Positions 17,662 to 25,905 of a stretch of 64,000 nucleotides of DNA are shown here, in pieces. Under the pieces are notes generated by a model. The model was not told the DNA's origin and ran no database searches. It saw nothing but the letters and a program-made list of their open reading frames with translations. The position numbers were made by a program, and so were the translations under genes. Every line of letters begins with the position of its first letter. The stretch's first letter is position 1. The DNA comes from Phycisphaerales bacterium (GTDB lineage Bacteria; Planctomycetota; Phycisphaerae; Phycisphaerales; UBA1924): NCBI GenBank assembly GCA_019750095.1, contig JAIEOW010000085.1, positions 1 through 64,000 on the forward strand, in the 5' to 3' direction.

Positions 17662-19092
17662 TCAGCGGTCCGTCGGCAGGCCCTTGTTCTGCCACAGACG
17701 CTTGAGTGAGGTGAGCTCCATCGGCTCCCAGACGCTGCCGTCGCCGAGTGTGGTGTTCAGCAGTTCGCCAGTCTCGGTATAAGTGGAAGACTGCGGCTTG
17801 GCCTCTTCGCGGAAGCTGGTCTGCACGGTCCAGATCTTTCCCTGCTGCTTCAGCGTGTCGCGTCGGAACGCGATCGTGCCGCCGGCGTCGCCCGGATTCC
17901 GCTGATAGCAGTAGAACCCGAGATCGGTCGCGAGCCGCTTGCGAACAAGCAGCCGCGGCATGACCACGGTCTCAAACTGGCTGATATACCCCTCGCCCAT
18001 GATGGGCGGCTTGACGGTGAGCGCGGGTTTGCCGCTCGCGGTGGCGACGATCGTCATGTCATCCTTGATGCGGGCGCCGGTCTCGCTCGCCATGCCGACC
18101 TCGTTGCCGCGATCATCCTTGACGCTGGTCGTGATGGTCCAGCACTCTTCCTGGCGATCGGGCGTCATGAAGTACAGCGCGACCGTGTCGACGGCCCCCT
18201 TGTCCATGAGCACTCGGGCTCGCACCTGAGCGAGATAGCCCTCCTGCAGGTCGGCCTTGGTCCACGCGGATTTGGCCTTGCTGGGGCTGATCTCGCCGCG
18301 CTTGCCGCGCCAGGTGCGGACGCCGCGATAGCCGAGTTCCTGAGCGTCCATCGAAGCGCCGGTTTCGGATGGGGCGTACCAGCGGTACCAGACTTCCTTG
18401 TCGTTCAGTACGGCGTCATAGTCCTGCTCGCTGATCTCGGCGAGCACGCTGGCTCCGGCCTTGACGGTCGCGCCGCGAGCGAGCATGACGTCTTGTGCGT
18501 TCTCAAAGAGAGCCGTCCCGACGATGGTCTCGTAGGTGGAACGCAGCTTGTCAAAGTCCGGCTCGTGGCAGACGAACTCAAAGACGACGTACTGCTTTGA
18601 CTGGGGGCGAAAGATGGTGTAGCCCTTGACGAGCCGAGACTTGTCGCCGCGGGGAATGCTGACATAGACCCGGGCCGCGTTCCCGCCCGGCAGCTTGAGA
18701 TCATCAGTGCGATCGAGAATCTGGGCCTGGGTGTCCAGAACATTCTTCTGATCCTGATCAACAACCCCGAAAGACCCCTGAATAAGGGATATGGTTTTGT
18801 CAAGGGCTTCCTTGACTGTGCCATCGTCCTTTGAGGAGACGGGGGTCTGGATGTTCATGTTCCAGGTGCCGTCGGCCGGTCGAATCTGAGCGGTCGCTCT
18901 TCCACCGATTCGGTTAGACGAGACCTGGCAACCCTCTGGGAAGCGGATCGAGAGCCCGACCGAGTCCATTCTGAACGGCTCGCTGAGCGTGGCGGCATTC
19001 GGGGCGGTGGGGGCGGACTTGGTCGATTGCCCAAAGCAGTGGGGGGTGACCAAGGCGAGACCAGCGACGAGGATGAGGGTGGGGCGGAGCAT
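17662..19092 (-). CDS. Secreted protein of unknown function
   Basis: A 476-aa protein with a clear signal peptide (MLRPTLILVAGLALVTPHCFGQ). No catalytic motif was recognised. The first part (SVGLSIRFPEGCQV... TWNMNIQTPV... YVVFEFVCHEPDF) has a beta-rich pattern like small exported proteins of the PsbP/Mog1 kind, but the match is too weak for a call. A similar style is seen in the protein at 40892-41620. It lies 90 bp upstream of, and on the same strand as, the M28 peptidase. Confidence 0.7.
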   Translation of the reverse strand: MLRPTLILVAGLALVTPHCFGQSTKSAPTAPNAATLSEPFRMDSVGLSIRFPEGCQVSSNRIGGRATAQIRPADGTWNMNIQTPVSSKDDGTVKEALDKTISLIQGSFGVVDQDQKNVLDTQAQILDRTDDLKLPGGNAARVYVSIPRGDKSRLVKGYTIFRPQSKQYVVFEFVCHEPDFDKLRSTYETIVGTALFENAQDVMLARGATVKAGASVLAEISEQDYDAVLNDKEVWYRWYAPSETGASMDAQELGYRGVRTWRGKRGEISPSKAKSAWTKADLQEGYLAQVRARVLMDKGAVDTVALYFMTPDRQEECWTITTSVKDDRGNEVGMASETGARIKDDMTIVATASGKPALTVKPPIMGEGYISQFETVVMPRLLVRKRLATDLGFYCYQRNPGDAGGTIAFRRDTLKQQGKIWTVQTSFREEAKPQSSTYTETGELLNTTLGDGSVWEPMELTSLKRLWQNKGLPTDR

Positions 19093-19568
19093 AGGGGTGA
19101 TCCTTGGCGATCAGATCGGGTCGGGATGCTTGCTGGTGCTATCGGTCGTTTGCGCTGCTGCGCTCGCCAGGGTTGCCTGCGAGGAGGGTAAAGGCGAGAA
19201 GTGGTGGGGAAATCGAGGAGACGGGAGGGGCCTATGCGAATTCTTGACGGGCGGAGATCGGTCGGGTTGACATCGCGACGGGGCCACCTACTCTTCCGGG
19301 CTTGGTCCGGGCTGCACCTCTGTGGCCCGGGTCCGTCGTGCAACCGAGTTGGCGATGTCTGGCATAAAGCCGGGCGGTGTCTGACTCACCCTGTCGAGGG
19401 CGGCCGAGGATTGGTCGCTGGTGACGGAGGACTTGCAAAGGCGGGCAGGCCGTGTAGGCGGAAGGATCGCCTGCGTGACAGCCGACGTGCGTCCCATCCG
19501 GGCACGTCGGTGGTGTCGTCTCCGGATGGACGTGTTTGGCAAGATCGGCAAGTCCTAGGGGCGACTCG
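19093..19568 (+). promoter_or_regulatory. Control region upstream of the S10 cluster
   Basis: This 476-bp divergent gap serves rpsJ and the secreted-protein gene. A candidate promoter for rpsJ is TTGACA at 19267-19272, a 16-bp spacer and TACTCT at 19289-19294, giving a leader of about 270 nt. In that leader GACGTGC/GCACGTC can form a hairpin shortly before the gene. No gene is seen here. Confidence 0.35.
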
Positions 19569-19883
19569 ATGACCGGCGGCAAGATTCGAATTCGAATGGA
19601 GGCCTACGACCACTTGGCTCTGGACGCCTCCGCCAAGGAGATCGTCGAGCACGCCAAGCGCACGAACGCCAAGGTTGCGGGCCCGGTGCCGCTCCCGACG
19701 CGTGTGGAGCGCTACACGGTCCTGCGGTCGATCTTCATCGACAAGAAGTCTCGTGAACAGTTCGAGATCCGGACCCACAAGCGGATCATCGACATCATCG
19801 AGCCCAACGCGCGCACGGTCGAAGCCCTCAATCGCCTGGTCGTCCCGGCGGGTGTGTTCGTGAAGATCAAGGCGAGCGCTTAA
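19569..19883 (+). CDS. rpsJ: 30S ribosomal protein S10
   Basis: A 104-aa S10 protein: [11 protein letters not shown], the [17 protein letters not shown] loop, [17 protein letters not shown] and the C-terminal [10 protein letters not shown]. It sits in the 30S head and, in bacteria, also partners NusB in antitermination (family knowledge). It is the first gene of the cluster, and a strong terminator follows, so it may be transcribed partly on its own. The str operon genes (rpsL, rpsG, fusA, tuf) are not upstream. Confidence 0.97.
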   Translation: MTGGKIRIRMEAYDHLALDASAKEIVEHAKRTNAKVAGPVPLPTRVERYTVLRSIFIDKKSREQFEIRTHKRIIDIIEPNARTVEALNRLVVPAGVFVKIKASA

Positions 19884-19897
19884 GTAGACTTTGAACG

Positions 19898-19927
19898 GCC
19901 CCGTGCGAGAGCGCGGGGCGTTTTTTT
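19898..19927 (+). terminator. Intrinsic terminator between rpsJ and rplC
   Basis: GCCCCGTGC pairs with GCGCGGGGC (one G-U pair) around a GAGA tetraloop and is followed by G and seven T. It lies 15 nt after rpsJ and 117 nt before rplC, an unexpected place in an S10 operon. Confidence 0.88.
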
Positions 19928-20043
19928 CGGGTATCGGAAATCGTGAATCGGGTTTGGCTTCCTCTGCCCCGGCATGAAGCGCTGACCACCGCGGGCAACG
20001 GCCTGATGTACGGTGCGATCGGCAGAAGGGTTTGGTTGAACGT

Positions 20044-20736
20044 ATGGCACTGACACTGCTTGGCAAAAAACTCGGCATGACCCGCATCTTCGGCGAAGGT
20101 GGCGCGAGCATCCCCGTGACCGTGATTGAGTGCGGTCCGTGCGTGGTGACGCAGCTCCGGACGAAGGAGAACGACGGGTACACCGCAGTGCAGATCGGCT
20201 GGGGCGAGAAGAAGGTCCGCCGGGCGACGATCCCGCAGATCGGGCACGACGCCAAGGCCGGCACGACCCCAAAGCGCGTTCACCGCGAGTTCAAGGTTGA
20301 CGCGAAGAAGCTCGGCGAGTTCACGGTTGGTCAGGAGATCACCGTTGAGGCCCTGAGCGATCAGAAGTATGTCGATGTGACCGGGCGCAGCAAGGGCAAG
20401 GGCTTCCAGGGCGTGATGAAGCGCTGGAACTTCAAGGGCATGTTCGCCAGCCACGGCACCGAACGCAAGCACCGTTCGCCGGGCTCGATCGGCGGCCTGT
20501 GCTCCAACCGTGGTTTCGGCGGCGGCCTGAAGAAGGGCAAGCGCATGGCCGGTCACATGGGTGATGACCGCGTCACGGTGCGCTCGCTCGACGTCGTCCG
20601 CATCGATGCCAAGCAGAACCTGATTCTGGTCAAGGGACCGGTTCCGGGAGCGAACAATGGCGTGGTCGCGGTCCGCGTGAGCACGCGTCTGAATCGAAGC
20701 AAGCAGAAGAAGCTCGCCGAGGCGAAGGCCAAGTAA
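20044..20736 (+). CDS. rplC: 50S ribosomal protein L3
   Basis: A 230-aa L3 protein (GKKLGMTRIF start, KGKGFQGVMKRWNF, HRSPGSIGG, GKRMAGHMGDDRVTV). It is one of the first proteins bound to 23S rRNA and reaches towards the peptidyl-transferase centre. The loop after GSIG reads GLCSNRGFGGG, longer than the GQNQTPG type of E. coli. ATG at 20044 was preferred over a start four codons earlier. It lies 160 nt after rpsJ, past a terminator. Confidence 0.96.
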   Translation: MALTLLGKKLGMTRIFGEGGASIPVTVIECGPCVVTQLRTKENDGYTAVQIGWGEKKVRRATIPQIGHDAKAGTTPKRVHREFKVDAKKLGEFTVGQEITVEALSDQKYVDVTGRSKGKGFQGVMKRWNFKGMFASHGTERKHRSPGSIGGLCSNRGFGGGLKKGKRMAGHMGDDRVTVRSLDVVRIDAKQNLILVKGPVPGANNGVVAVRVSTRLNRSKQKKLAEAKAK

Positions 20737-21069
20737 GGCCTGAACCTGGCGAGATGAACAGATGACGGGGCTCGGGTGAAGGTTGGTTCCAACGGTCGGG
20801 TGAAGCAGACCGGTCGTCGGGCTCGCAAGGTCGGGAGACTCAAGGAGTCGAACGAAACCGGCGGGCGAGAACAGTTGTTCAACGTCCTGCACGAGAGTGT
20901 CTTGTGCGGGACGAAGAGGATGCCGAGTCGATTCCGGGGTCGTGCCAACAACAACAGGCACGAGTCCGGATAGGCGAGGAATTTCGGGAATGGGCCTCAC
21001 AGCCCATTCCGCCCCGGTAGCGACCGAGTGGTCGCGGGGTCAGGAAGGCGTCGGACGAGGTACGACACG
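20737..21069 (+). promoter_or_regulatory. Structured 333-nt leader upstream of rplD
   Basis: An unusually long gap between L3 and L4 without a convincing gene. It contains a perfect 9-bp hairpin, GGAATGGGC/GCCCATTCC (20987-21010, 6-nt loop), and an upstream stem GTCC-GCAC/GTGC-GGAC around 20884-20912. An open frame at 20776-20973 is present but basic, repetitive and without family signature. In E. coli, L4 controls the S10 operon through its leader, so a local autoregulatory RNA is possible. Confidence 0.35.
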
Positions 21070-21765
21070 ATGGATGTCCCCGTCTTGAACATGAAGGGCG
21101 TCGAGGTTGGCAAGCTTGCCATCGACGCAGAGAAGCTTGGCGGCGAGGTGAACCCTGCGCTGATCAAGCAGGCGTATGTGATGTATCACGCGAACAATCG
21201 CGTGGGTACGTCCAAGACGCTCAACCGTCACAACGTCGAGGGCTCGACGAAGAAGCTCTACAAGCAGAAGGGCACCGGTCGCGCACGCCACGGCGACAAG
21301 AAGGTCCCGCAGTTTCGCGGCGGCTCGCACGCGCACGCCAAGCATCGTGACGCCGAGGACTATCGCAAGGACATGCCGAAGAAGATGCGCCGCAAGGCCA
21401 ATCTGAACGCGCTGCTGGCGAAGCTGATCGACAACGAGGTCAAGATTGTGGACGGGCTCAACGACGGACTGGTCGGGGGCGCGCCCAAGACCAAGGCCTT
21501 TGTCGAGTTTCTCGGCGCGATCAAGGTGGACAACTCGGCCCTGGTGGCGGTTGCCCCGGAGAACGAAACTGTTCGTCGCAGCGCCCGGAATCTGGAAGCG
21601 GTGACGCTGATCCCCCCGACGCAGCTGACGGCGTTCGATCTGCTGAATCACCGCTATCTGGTGATCTCCAAGGCGGATCTGCAGGCGTATCTCGCCGGTC
21701 CGGCGAGCCAGATCACCAAGGACGCCAAGGTGAATCCGCTCGGCCGCAAAAAGGAGGTCGCGTAA
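21070..21765 (+). CDS. rplD: 50S ribosomal protein L4
   Basis: A 231-aa L4. The RNA-binding loop is visible in GTGRARHGDKKVPQFRGG, followed by KMRRKANLNALLAKL. L4 lines the nascent-chain exit tunnel and in several bacteria represses its own operon. It starts at 21070 (MDVPVLNMKG), after the long leader, and ends 3 nt before rplW. Slightly longer than the E. coli protein (201 aa), mainly through a C-terminal tail. Confidence 0.96.
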   Translation: MDVPVLNMKGVEVGKLAIDAEKLGGEVNPALIKQAYVMYHANNRVGTSKTLNRHNVEGSTKKLYKQKGTGRARHGDKKVPQFRGGSHAHAKHRDAEDYRKDMPKKMRRKANLNALLAKLIDNEVKIVDGLNDGLVGGAPKTKAFVEFLGAIKVDNSALVAVAPENETVRRSARNLEAVTLIPPTQLTAFDLLNHRYLVISKADLQAYLAGPASQITKDAKVNPLGRKKEVA

Positions 21766-21768
21766 ATC

Positions 21769-22044
21769 ATGGAAGCGCACTTCGTGATCAAGCGTCCGCT
21801 GGTGACCGAAAAGGGCACCGCGGCGATCGAACTCTCCAGGTACACCTTTGAGGTGGACCCCCGCGCGAGCAAGACCGACATCAAGGCGGCGGTAGAGTCG
21901 CTGTACAAGGTGAAGGTCGAGAAGGTGAACACGCTGACGCGTCGCGGGAAGTTCCGCCGCATGAAGTACGGCGAGGTGCAGATGCCGACGACCAAGACCG
22001 CGGTCGTTCGGCTGAAGCAGGGGATGAAGATCGAGTTGTTCTGA
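21769..22044 (+). CDS. rplW: 50S ribosomal protein L23
   Basis: A 91-aa L23 (VIKRPLVTEKG, YTFEVDPRASKTDIKAAVESLYKV shared core, VRLKQGMKIELF). It lies at the tunnel exit, where signal recognition particle and trigger factor dock. It starts 3 nt after rplD, which suggests coupled translation, with AAAAAGGAGG-like sequence in the rplD end serving as ribosome binding site. Confidence 0.96.
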   Translation: MEAHFVIKRPLVTEKGTAAIELSRYTFEVDPRASKTDIKAAVESLYKVKVEKVNTLTRRGKFRRMKYGEVQMPTTKTAVVRLKQGMKIELF

Positions 22045-22046
22045 GT

Positions 22047-22078
22047 TAGGCACTGGGCACTAGGCACTGGGCATTAGG
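22047..22078. repeat. GGCACTGGGCACTA repeat, copy 1
   Basis: The rplW-rplB spacer is almost entirely a short alternating repeat (TAGGCACTGGGCACTAGG and one more partial unit). The same sequence, often on the other strand, occurs at 24647-24674, 33575-33606 and 33647-33678. Confidence 0.8.
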
Positions 22079-22089
22079 GAAAGACAGTC

Positions 22090-22947
22090 ATGCCGATCAA
22101 GCAATACAAGCCAACCAGCGCCGGGCGTCGAAACGCGTCTGTGAACGCGCACGCCGAGGTGACGAAGAAGCGTCCCGAGAAGTCGCTGGTGGAGCCGCTG
22201 CAGCGAGCCGCGGGTCGCAACCACCACGGCAAGATCACGGTGCGTGGTCGGAGCAACGGCGCGAAGCGTCTGTACCGCCAGATCGACTTCCGCCGTGCGG
22301 ATCGTGACGGCCAGGTGGCGACGGTGGTGGGGATCGAGTACGACCCCAACCGCTCGGCGCACATCGCGCTGGTGGAGTACGCCGACAAGGTGCGCCGGTA
22401 CATCATCTCGCCGCTGAACCTGAAGGTTGGCGCGAAGCTGGTGGCGAGCGGAACCGAGGCGGTGGACCCGAATGTTGGCAACAACATGCGTCTGCGGGAC
22501 ATTCCGACGGGTCTGGACGTGCACTGCGTGGAGCTGACTCCGGGCAAGGGCGCACAGATGTGCCGCTCGGCCGGGACGTTTGCCCGACTGACGAACAAGG
22601 AAGGCAACTACGCGACTTTGCAGCTTCCCAGCGGCGAAGTCCGCAAAGTTCACATGGACTGCCGCGCAACGATCGGTCAGACGGGCAACGGCGACCACAG
22701 CCAGCGTCAGCTGGGCAAGGCCGGGTTGAGCCGTCACCTGGGCATTCGTCCGATTACGCGTGGCGTGGCGAAGAGCCACAACGCCCACCCGCTGGGTGGT
22801 GGTTCGGGCCGCAGCAAGGGCAATCGTCCGCCGGTCGGGCCGACGGGTGTTGGCGCCAAGGGCGGCAACACGCGAGACCCGAAGAAGGCGTCGAGCAAGA
22901 TGATCATCCGTCGCCGCGTGAGCAAGCGGTACGGTCAGAAGCACTGA
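22090..22947 (+). CDS. rplB: 50S ribosomal protein L2
   Basis: A 285-aa L2, needed for subunit joining and peptidyl transfer. Typical blocks include GRNHHGKITVRGRSNG, RQIDFRRAD, DIPTGLDVHCVEL and GKAGLSRHLGIRP. The usually near-invariant VDHPHGGGEG block reads NAHPLGGGSG here: the histidine equivalent to E. coli H229 is kept, while neighbouring positions 228 and 231 are changed. The start at 22090 is MPIKQYKPTSAGRR. Confidence 0.97.
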   Translation: MPIKQYKPTSAGRRNASVNAHAEVTKKRPEKSLVEPLQRAAGRNHHGKITVRGRSNGAKRLYRQIDFRRADRDGQVATVVGIEYDPNRSAHIALVEYADKVRRYIISPLNLKVGAKLVASGTEAVDPNVGNNMRLRDIPTGLDVHCVELTPGKGAQMCRSAGTFARLTNKEGNYATLQLPSGEVRKVHMDCRATIGQTGNGDHSQRQLGKAGLSRHLGIRPITRGVAKSHNAHPLGGGSGRSKGNRPPVGPTGVGAKGGNTRDPKKASSKMIIRRRVSKRYGQKH

Positions 22948-23009
22948 GGCAAGCAACAGGCATCTAGGCATCGAGGCATCAAGGCAAGCAGGCACGAAGG
23001 GTTTGATAC

Positions 23010-23321
23010 ATGAGCCGCAGCAGCAAGAAAGGTCCGTACGTTGACGAGCGCCTGTACCGGAAGGTTGAGAAGCTCAACCAGATGGGCAAGCGCGAGCCAA
23101 TGAAGACGTGGCGTCGAGCGTGCACGATCGTGCCGGAGTTCATCGGGCACACGTTCAAGGTGCACAACGGCAAGGCGTTTCTGGACGTGTTCGTGACGGA
23201 GGACATGGTCGGGCACAAGCTCGGCGAGTTCAGCAACACGCGGACCTTCCGCGGTCACACGAACAAGAAGGAAGGTATCGACGGCGGCGATTCGGCACCG
23301 GCGGCACCTGCGAAGAAGTAA
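23010..23321 (+). CDS. rpsS: 30S ribosomal protein S19
   Basis: A 103-aa S19 ([35 protein letters not shown] split core, [19 protein letters not shown]). It binds the 30S head with S13 near the A-site finger. It carries a short Gly/Ala/Lys tail beyond the family core. The 62-nt spacer before it is made of GGCATC-type short repeats. Confidence 0.96.
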   Translation: MSRSSKKGPYVDERLYRKVEKLNQMGKREPMKTWRRACTIVPEFIGHTFKVHNGKAFLDVFVTEDMVGHKLGEFSNTRTFRGHTNKKEGIDGGDSAPAAPAKK

Positions 23322-23373
23322 GCAAAGGCAACCCAGAACTCGCGACCGCCTGAGGGCGCGAGGAGGACGACCA

Positions 23374-23919
23374 GTGAGACTCAACGGACCCAAACTCAAG
23401 ACCATCGCCGAGGCCAAGGGCGTGAGCATCGAGCAGCTCGCCCAGGCCGTGGAGCGCACCGGGCTGACCGGTTCGCGAGCGATCTCGGCGGTCGGGAACT
23501 GGATGCGTGGGAGCGACCACCCGCGCTGCAAGCGTTCGGACGTGCTGGCCCTGGCCCAGGCCGTGGGCGTGCCCGTGACGGACATCGCGGTGTTCGAGTG
23601 CATCTATCGCCACCACCGCGGCTCGCCGCGGAAGGCGAAGCTGGTGATCGACCTCATCCGCGGAAAGAAGGTCGAGACGGCGCTGAACCTGCTGACGTTC
23701 ACGACCAAGAAGGCGGCGGTGGACGTGAAGAAGGCGCTGAGCTCGGCACTCGCGGACGCGCAGAGCGTTGAGGCGAACATCGAGTCGCTGGTCGTGACGC
23801 GGTCGACGGTGACCGACGGCCCGCGGATCAAGCGATTCCAGCCCAAGGACCGCGGCCGGGCTCACCCGATCATCAAGCGCATGGCGCACATCACCATCGG
23901 CCTCGAGGAGCGCAAGTAA
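23374..23919 (+). CDS. rplV: Ribosomal protein L22 fused to an N-terminal HTH domain
   Basis: A 181-aa protein, against about 110 for ordinary L22. Residues ~80-181 are L22: RGSPRKAKLVIDLIRGKKV, ALNLLTFTTKKAAVDVKKAL split core, VTDGPRIKRFQPKDRGRAHPI. Residues ~5-72 read like an XRE/Cro-type helix-turn-helix: LKTIAEAKGVSIEQLAQAV, AVGNWMRGSDHP, then SDVLALAQAVGVPVTDI. The start is GTG at 23374 with GGAGGA at 23361-23366. The stop codon touches the rpsC start, so it is translated within the cluster. The domain could bind nucleic acid, perhaps rRNA or its own mRNA; DNA regulation by a ribosomal protein is only a speculation. Confidence 0.9.
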   Translation: MRLNGPKLKTIAEAKGVSIEQLAQAVERTGLTGSRAISAVGNWMRGSDHPRCKRSDVLALAQAVGVPVTDIAVFECIYRHHRGSPRKAKLVIDLIRGKKVETALNLLTFTTKKAAVDVKKALSSALADAQSVEANIESLVVTRSTVTDGPRIKRFQPKDRGRAHPIIKRMAHITIGLEERK

Positions 23920-24624
23920 ATGGGACAGAAGACGCAACCCTTTGGCTTTCGCGTCGGGATCACCGAGGCCCACCGCTCGCGCTGGTACGCCCCCAAGGCG
24001 GTGTACGGCGAGCTGTTGATCGAGGACGAAAAGATCCGCCGCTTCCTGGACAAGCGCCTGAATCGTCAGCCCCCCCACGCGGCGGTGAGCGACATTCACA
24101 TCGAGCGCACCCGCGAAGAGCTGAAGGTCATCGTGAAGACGGCTCGTCCTGGTCTGGTCATCGGCCCGAAGGGCGCCGAGGTTGATCGGCTGACGGAAGA
24201 GCTGGTGCTGATGACGGGCCGCAAGGTCTCGATCTCGATCATCGAGATCAAGAACCCGGACCTTGATGCAAAGCTGGTGGCCGAGAGCGTGTGCGAGCAG
24301 CTTCGCAAGCGCGTGGCGTTCCGGCGGGCGATCAAGATGAAGGCCGACGCGGTGATGACGGCTGGCGCGCTGGGCGTGAAGATCCAGCTCGCGGGTCGGC
24401 TTGGTGGTGCGGAAATGAGCCGAACGCTGGACGTTCGTCTCGGCTCGCTGCCGTTGAGCACGCTGCAAGCGCATATTGACTATGGCGTGGCGGAAGCGGT
24501 CATGAGCTACGGCGTGATCGGCTGCCAGGTGTGGGTGTATCGCGGGATGTACAAGCAGGGCGAGACGGACGAGAGCGAATCGAAGGCCGCCGGCGGCCGA
24601 GCTCGTGCCCGTGGTCGTCGTTGA
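23920..24624 (+). CDS. rpsC: 30S ribosomal protein S3
   Basis: A 234-aa S3 (GQKTQPFGFRVGITE, the KH-domain block VIGPKGAEVDRLTEEL, and IDYGVAEAVMSYGVIGCQVWVYRG). It guards the mRNA entry channel. The ATG follows the rplV stop with no gap. The C terminus is short and Arg-rich (GGRARARGRR). Confidence 0.97.
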   Translation: MGQKTQPFGFRVGITEAHRSRWYAPKAVYGELLIEDEKIRRFLDKRLNRQPPHAAVSDIHIERTREELKVIVKTARPGLVIGPKGAEVDRLTEELVLMTGRKVSISIIEIKNPDLDAKLVAESVCEQLRKRVAFRRAIKMKADAVMTAGALGVKIQLAGRLGGAEMSRTLDVRLGSLPLSTLQAHIDYGVAEAVMSYGVIGCQVWVYRGMYKQGETDESESKAAGGRARARGRR

Positions 24625-24646
24625 TCGAGGGTTTGGAGTGTTTTAC

Positions 24647-24674
24647 CAGTGCCTAGTGCCCAGTGCCTAGTGCC
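24647..24674. repeat. GGCACTGGGCACTA repeat, copy 2 (inverted)
   Basis: The rpsC-rplP spacer carries AGTGCCTAGTGCCCAGTGCC and a further partial unit, the reverse complement of the repeat in the rplW-rplB spacer. Confidence 0.8.
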
Positions 24675-24695
24675 TGATTTTCGGGAGTGTTTCGC

Positions 24696-25115
24696 ATGGC
24701 GCTGATGCCAAAACGAGTCAAGTTCCGCAAGGAGCAGCGTCGGGTCCGCCCGCGCAAGGCGACCAAGGGCAACTACGTCGCCTATGGCGACTACGGCCTG
24801 CAGGCGCTGGAAGGCGCGTGGGTTCCTGCCCGCGTTCTGGAAGCCGGTCGCGTCGCGGCGATGCACCTGCTGAAGCGCGAGGGCAAGCTGTTCACGCGCG
24901 TCTTCCCGGACAAGCCGATCAGCAAGAAGCCGCTGGAGACCCGAATGGGTACCGGCAAGGCCGAGGTGGAGTACTGGGCGGCCCGTGTGAAGCCCGGCAC
25001 AATGCTGTTCGAACTCGCGGGCGTGCCTGAGGCGACCGCAAAGCGTGCACTGGTGCGTGTGGCGATGAAGATGCCGGTGCGATGCCGGTTTGTGATGCGT
25101 CGTCTGACGGTGTGA
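24696..25115 (+). CDS. rplP: 50S ribosomal protein L16
   Basis: A 139-aa L16 (MPKRVKFRKEQRR, GNYVAYGDYGLQALEGAWV split core, RVFPDKPISKKPLETRMGTGK). It lies at the A site and central protuberance. The ATG at 24696 (MALMPKR) was chosen with GGGAG just upstream; a GTG three codons earlier is less likely. Confidence 0.96.
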   Translation: MALMPKRVKFRKEQRRVRPRKATKGNYVAYGDYGLQALEGAWVPARVLEAGRVAAMHLLKREGKLFTRVFPDKPISKKPLETRMGTGKAEVEYWAARVKPGTMLFELAGVPEATAKRALVRVAMKMPVRCRFVMRRLTV

Positions 25116-25195
25116 TTTCGGAGCGGATGCTGGCGACGGTGGATCAACACGAAATACGCGGCACGTTGAGTGTCGATTGCAAGCGAGGATGACCA

Positions 25196-25390
25196 ATGAC
25201 CGGGGCTGAAGTTCGGAAGATGACATCGGAAGAGATTGGTCTGGAGATGAAGCGTCTCCAGGACAAGCTGTTCACCCTCCGCTCGCAGGCCGTGACGGAG
25301 AAGGTCGAGGACAACTCGCAGTACGGGAAGGTCCGCAAGGACATCGCCCGTCTGAAGACCGAGCAGTCGGCACGGCTGGTCAAGAAGTAA
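25196..25390 (+). CDS. rpmC: 50S ribosomal protein L29
   Basis: A 64-aa L29, a two-helix protein near the exit tunnel (VRKMTSEEIGLEMKRLQDKLF, then KDIARLKTEQSARL). The order rplP-rpmC-rpsQ is the usual one. Confidence 0.94.
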   Translation: MTGAEVRKMTSEEIGLEMKRLQDKLFTLRSQAVTEKVEDNSQYGKVRKDIARLKTEQSARLVKK

Positions 25391-25416
25391 GACAAACCAA
25401 GCACAGACACGTACAA

Positions 25417-25454
25417 GAGATACAGGTAAGTACGCGAGATACAGGCAAGTACGC
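25417..25454. repeat. 19-bp direct repeat, two copies
   Basis: GAGATACAGGTAAGTACGC (25417-25435) is followed directly by the same unit with one change (25436-25454) in the rpmC-rpsQ spacer. Confidence 0.8.
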
Positions 25455-25490
25455 GACGCAGTTGGATTGAAGACGGACGGAAAGCACACT

Positions 25491-25829
25491 ATGCCCACGA
25501 CCAAGACGCCCAGCAAGAGCACAGACAAGGCCCCCGAGAAAGCGCCGGTGATCTCCACGCGCATCGGGACCGTTGAGTCGGACAAGCGCGACAAGACGCG
25601 CACGGTCGTGGTCGCCTACAAGACCATGCACCCGAAGTACGGCAAGTTCGTGGCTCGGCGAAGCGTGCTGCAGGTCCACGATCAGACCAACGAGTCCAAG
25701 CTCGGCGACACCGTGGAGGTGAAGCCCTGCCGCCCCATGAGCAAGACCAAGAAGTGGACGCTTGTCCGCGTCGTGGAGCGCGGCAACCGCGTCGAACTGG
25801 TGACGACCGATCCCAACGCTCCGCGGTGA
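25491..25829 (+). CDS. rpsQ: 30S ribosomal protein S17
   Basis: A 112-aa S17 with the OB-fold core (RIGTVESDKRDKTRTVVV, MHPKYGKFVARRS, GDTVEVKPCRPMSKTKKW). The first ~20 residues are a Thr/Lys/Pro-rich extension absent from E. coli S17 (84 aa). Start at 25491 (MPTTKTPSK). It binds early to 16S rRNA. Confidence 0.95.
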   Translation: MPTTKTPSKSTDKAPEKAPVISTRIGTVESDKRDKTRTVVVAYKTMHPKYGKFVARRSVLQVHDQTNESKLGDTVEVKPCRPMSKTKKWTLVRVVERGNRVELVTTDPNAPR

Positions 25830-25905
25830 TTCGTCTCTAAGGACCTCCTCTCCCCCCTGACTTTTCTCTCGCTCGGGCAACGGGCGTGAACACGGAAGAC
25901 TGACC

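Noticed and set aside
20776-20973. 65-codon open frame in the rplC-rplD gap
   Set aside because: Basic and repetitive, no family signature and no clear ribosome binding site; the region is better explained as a structured leader.
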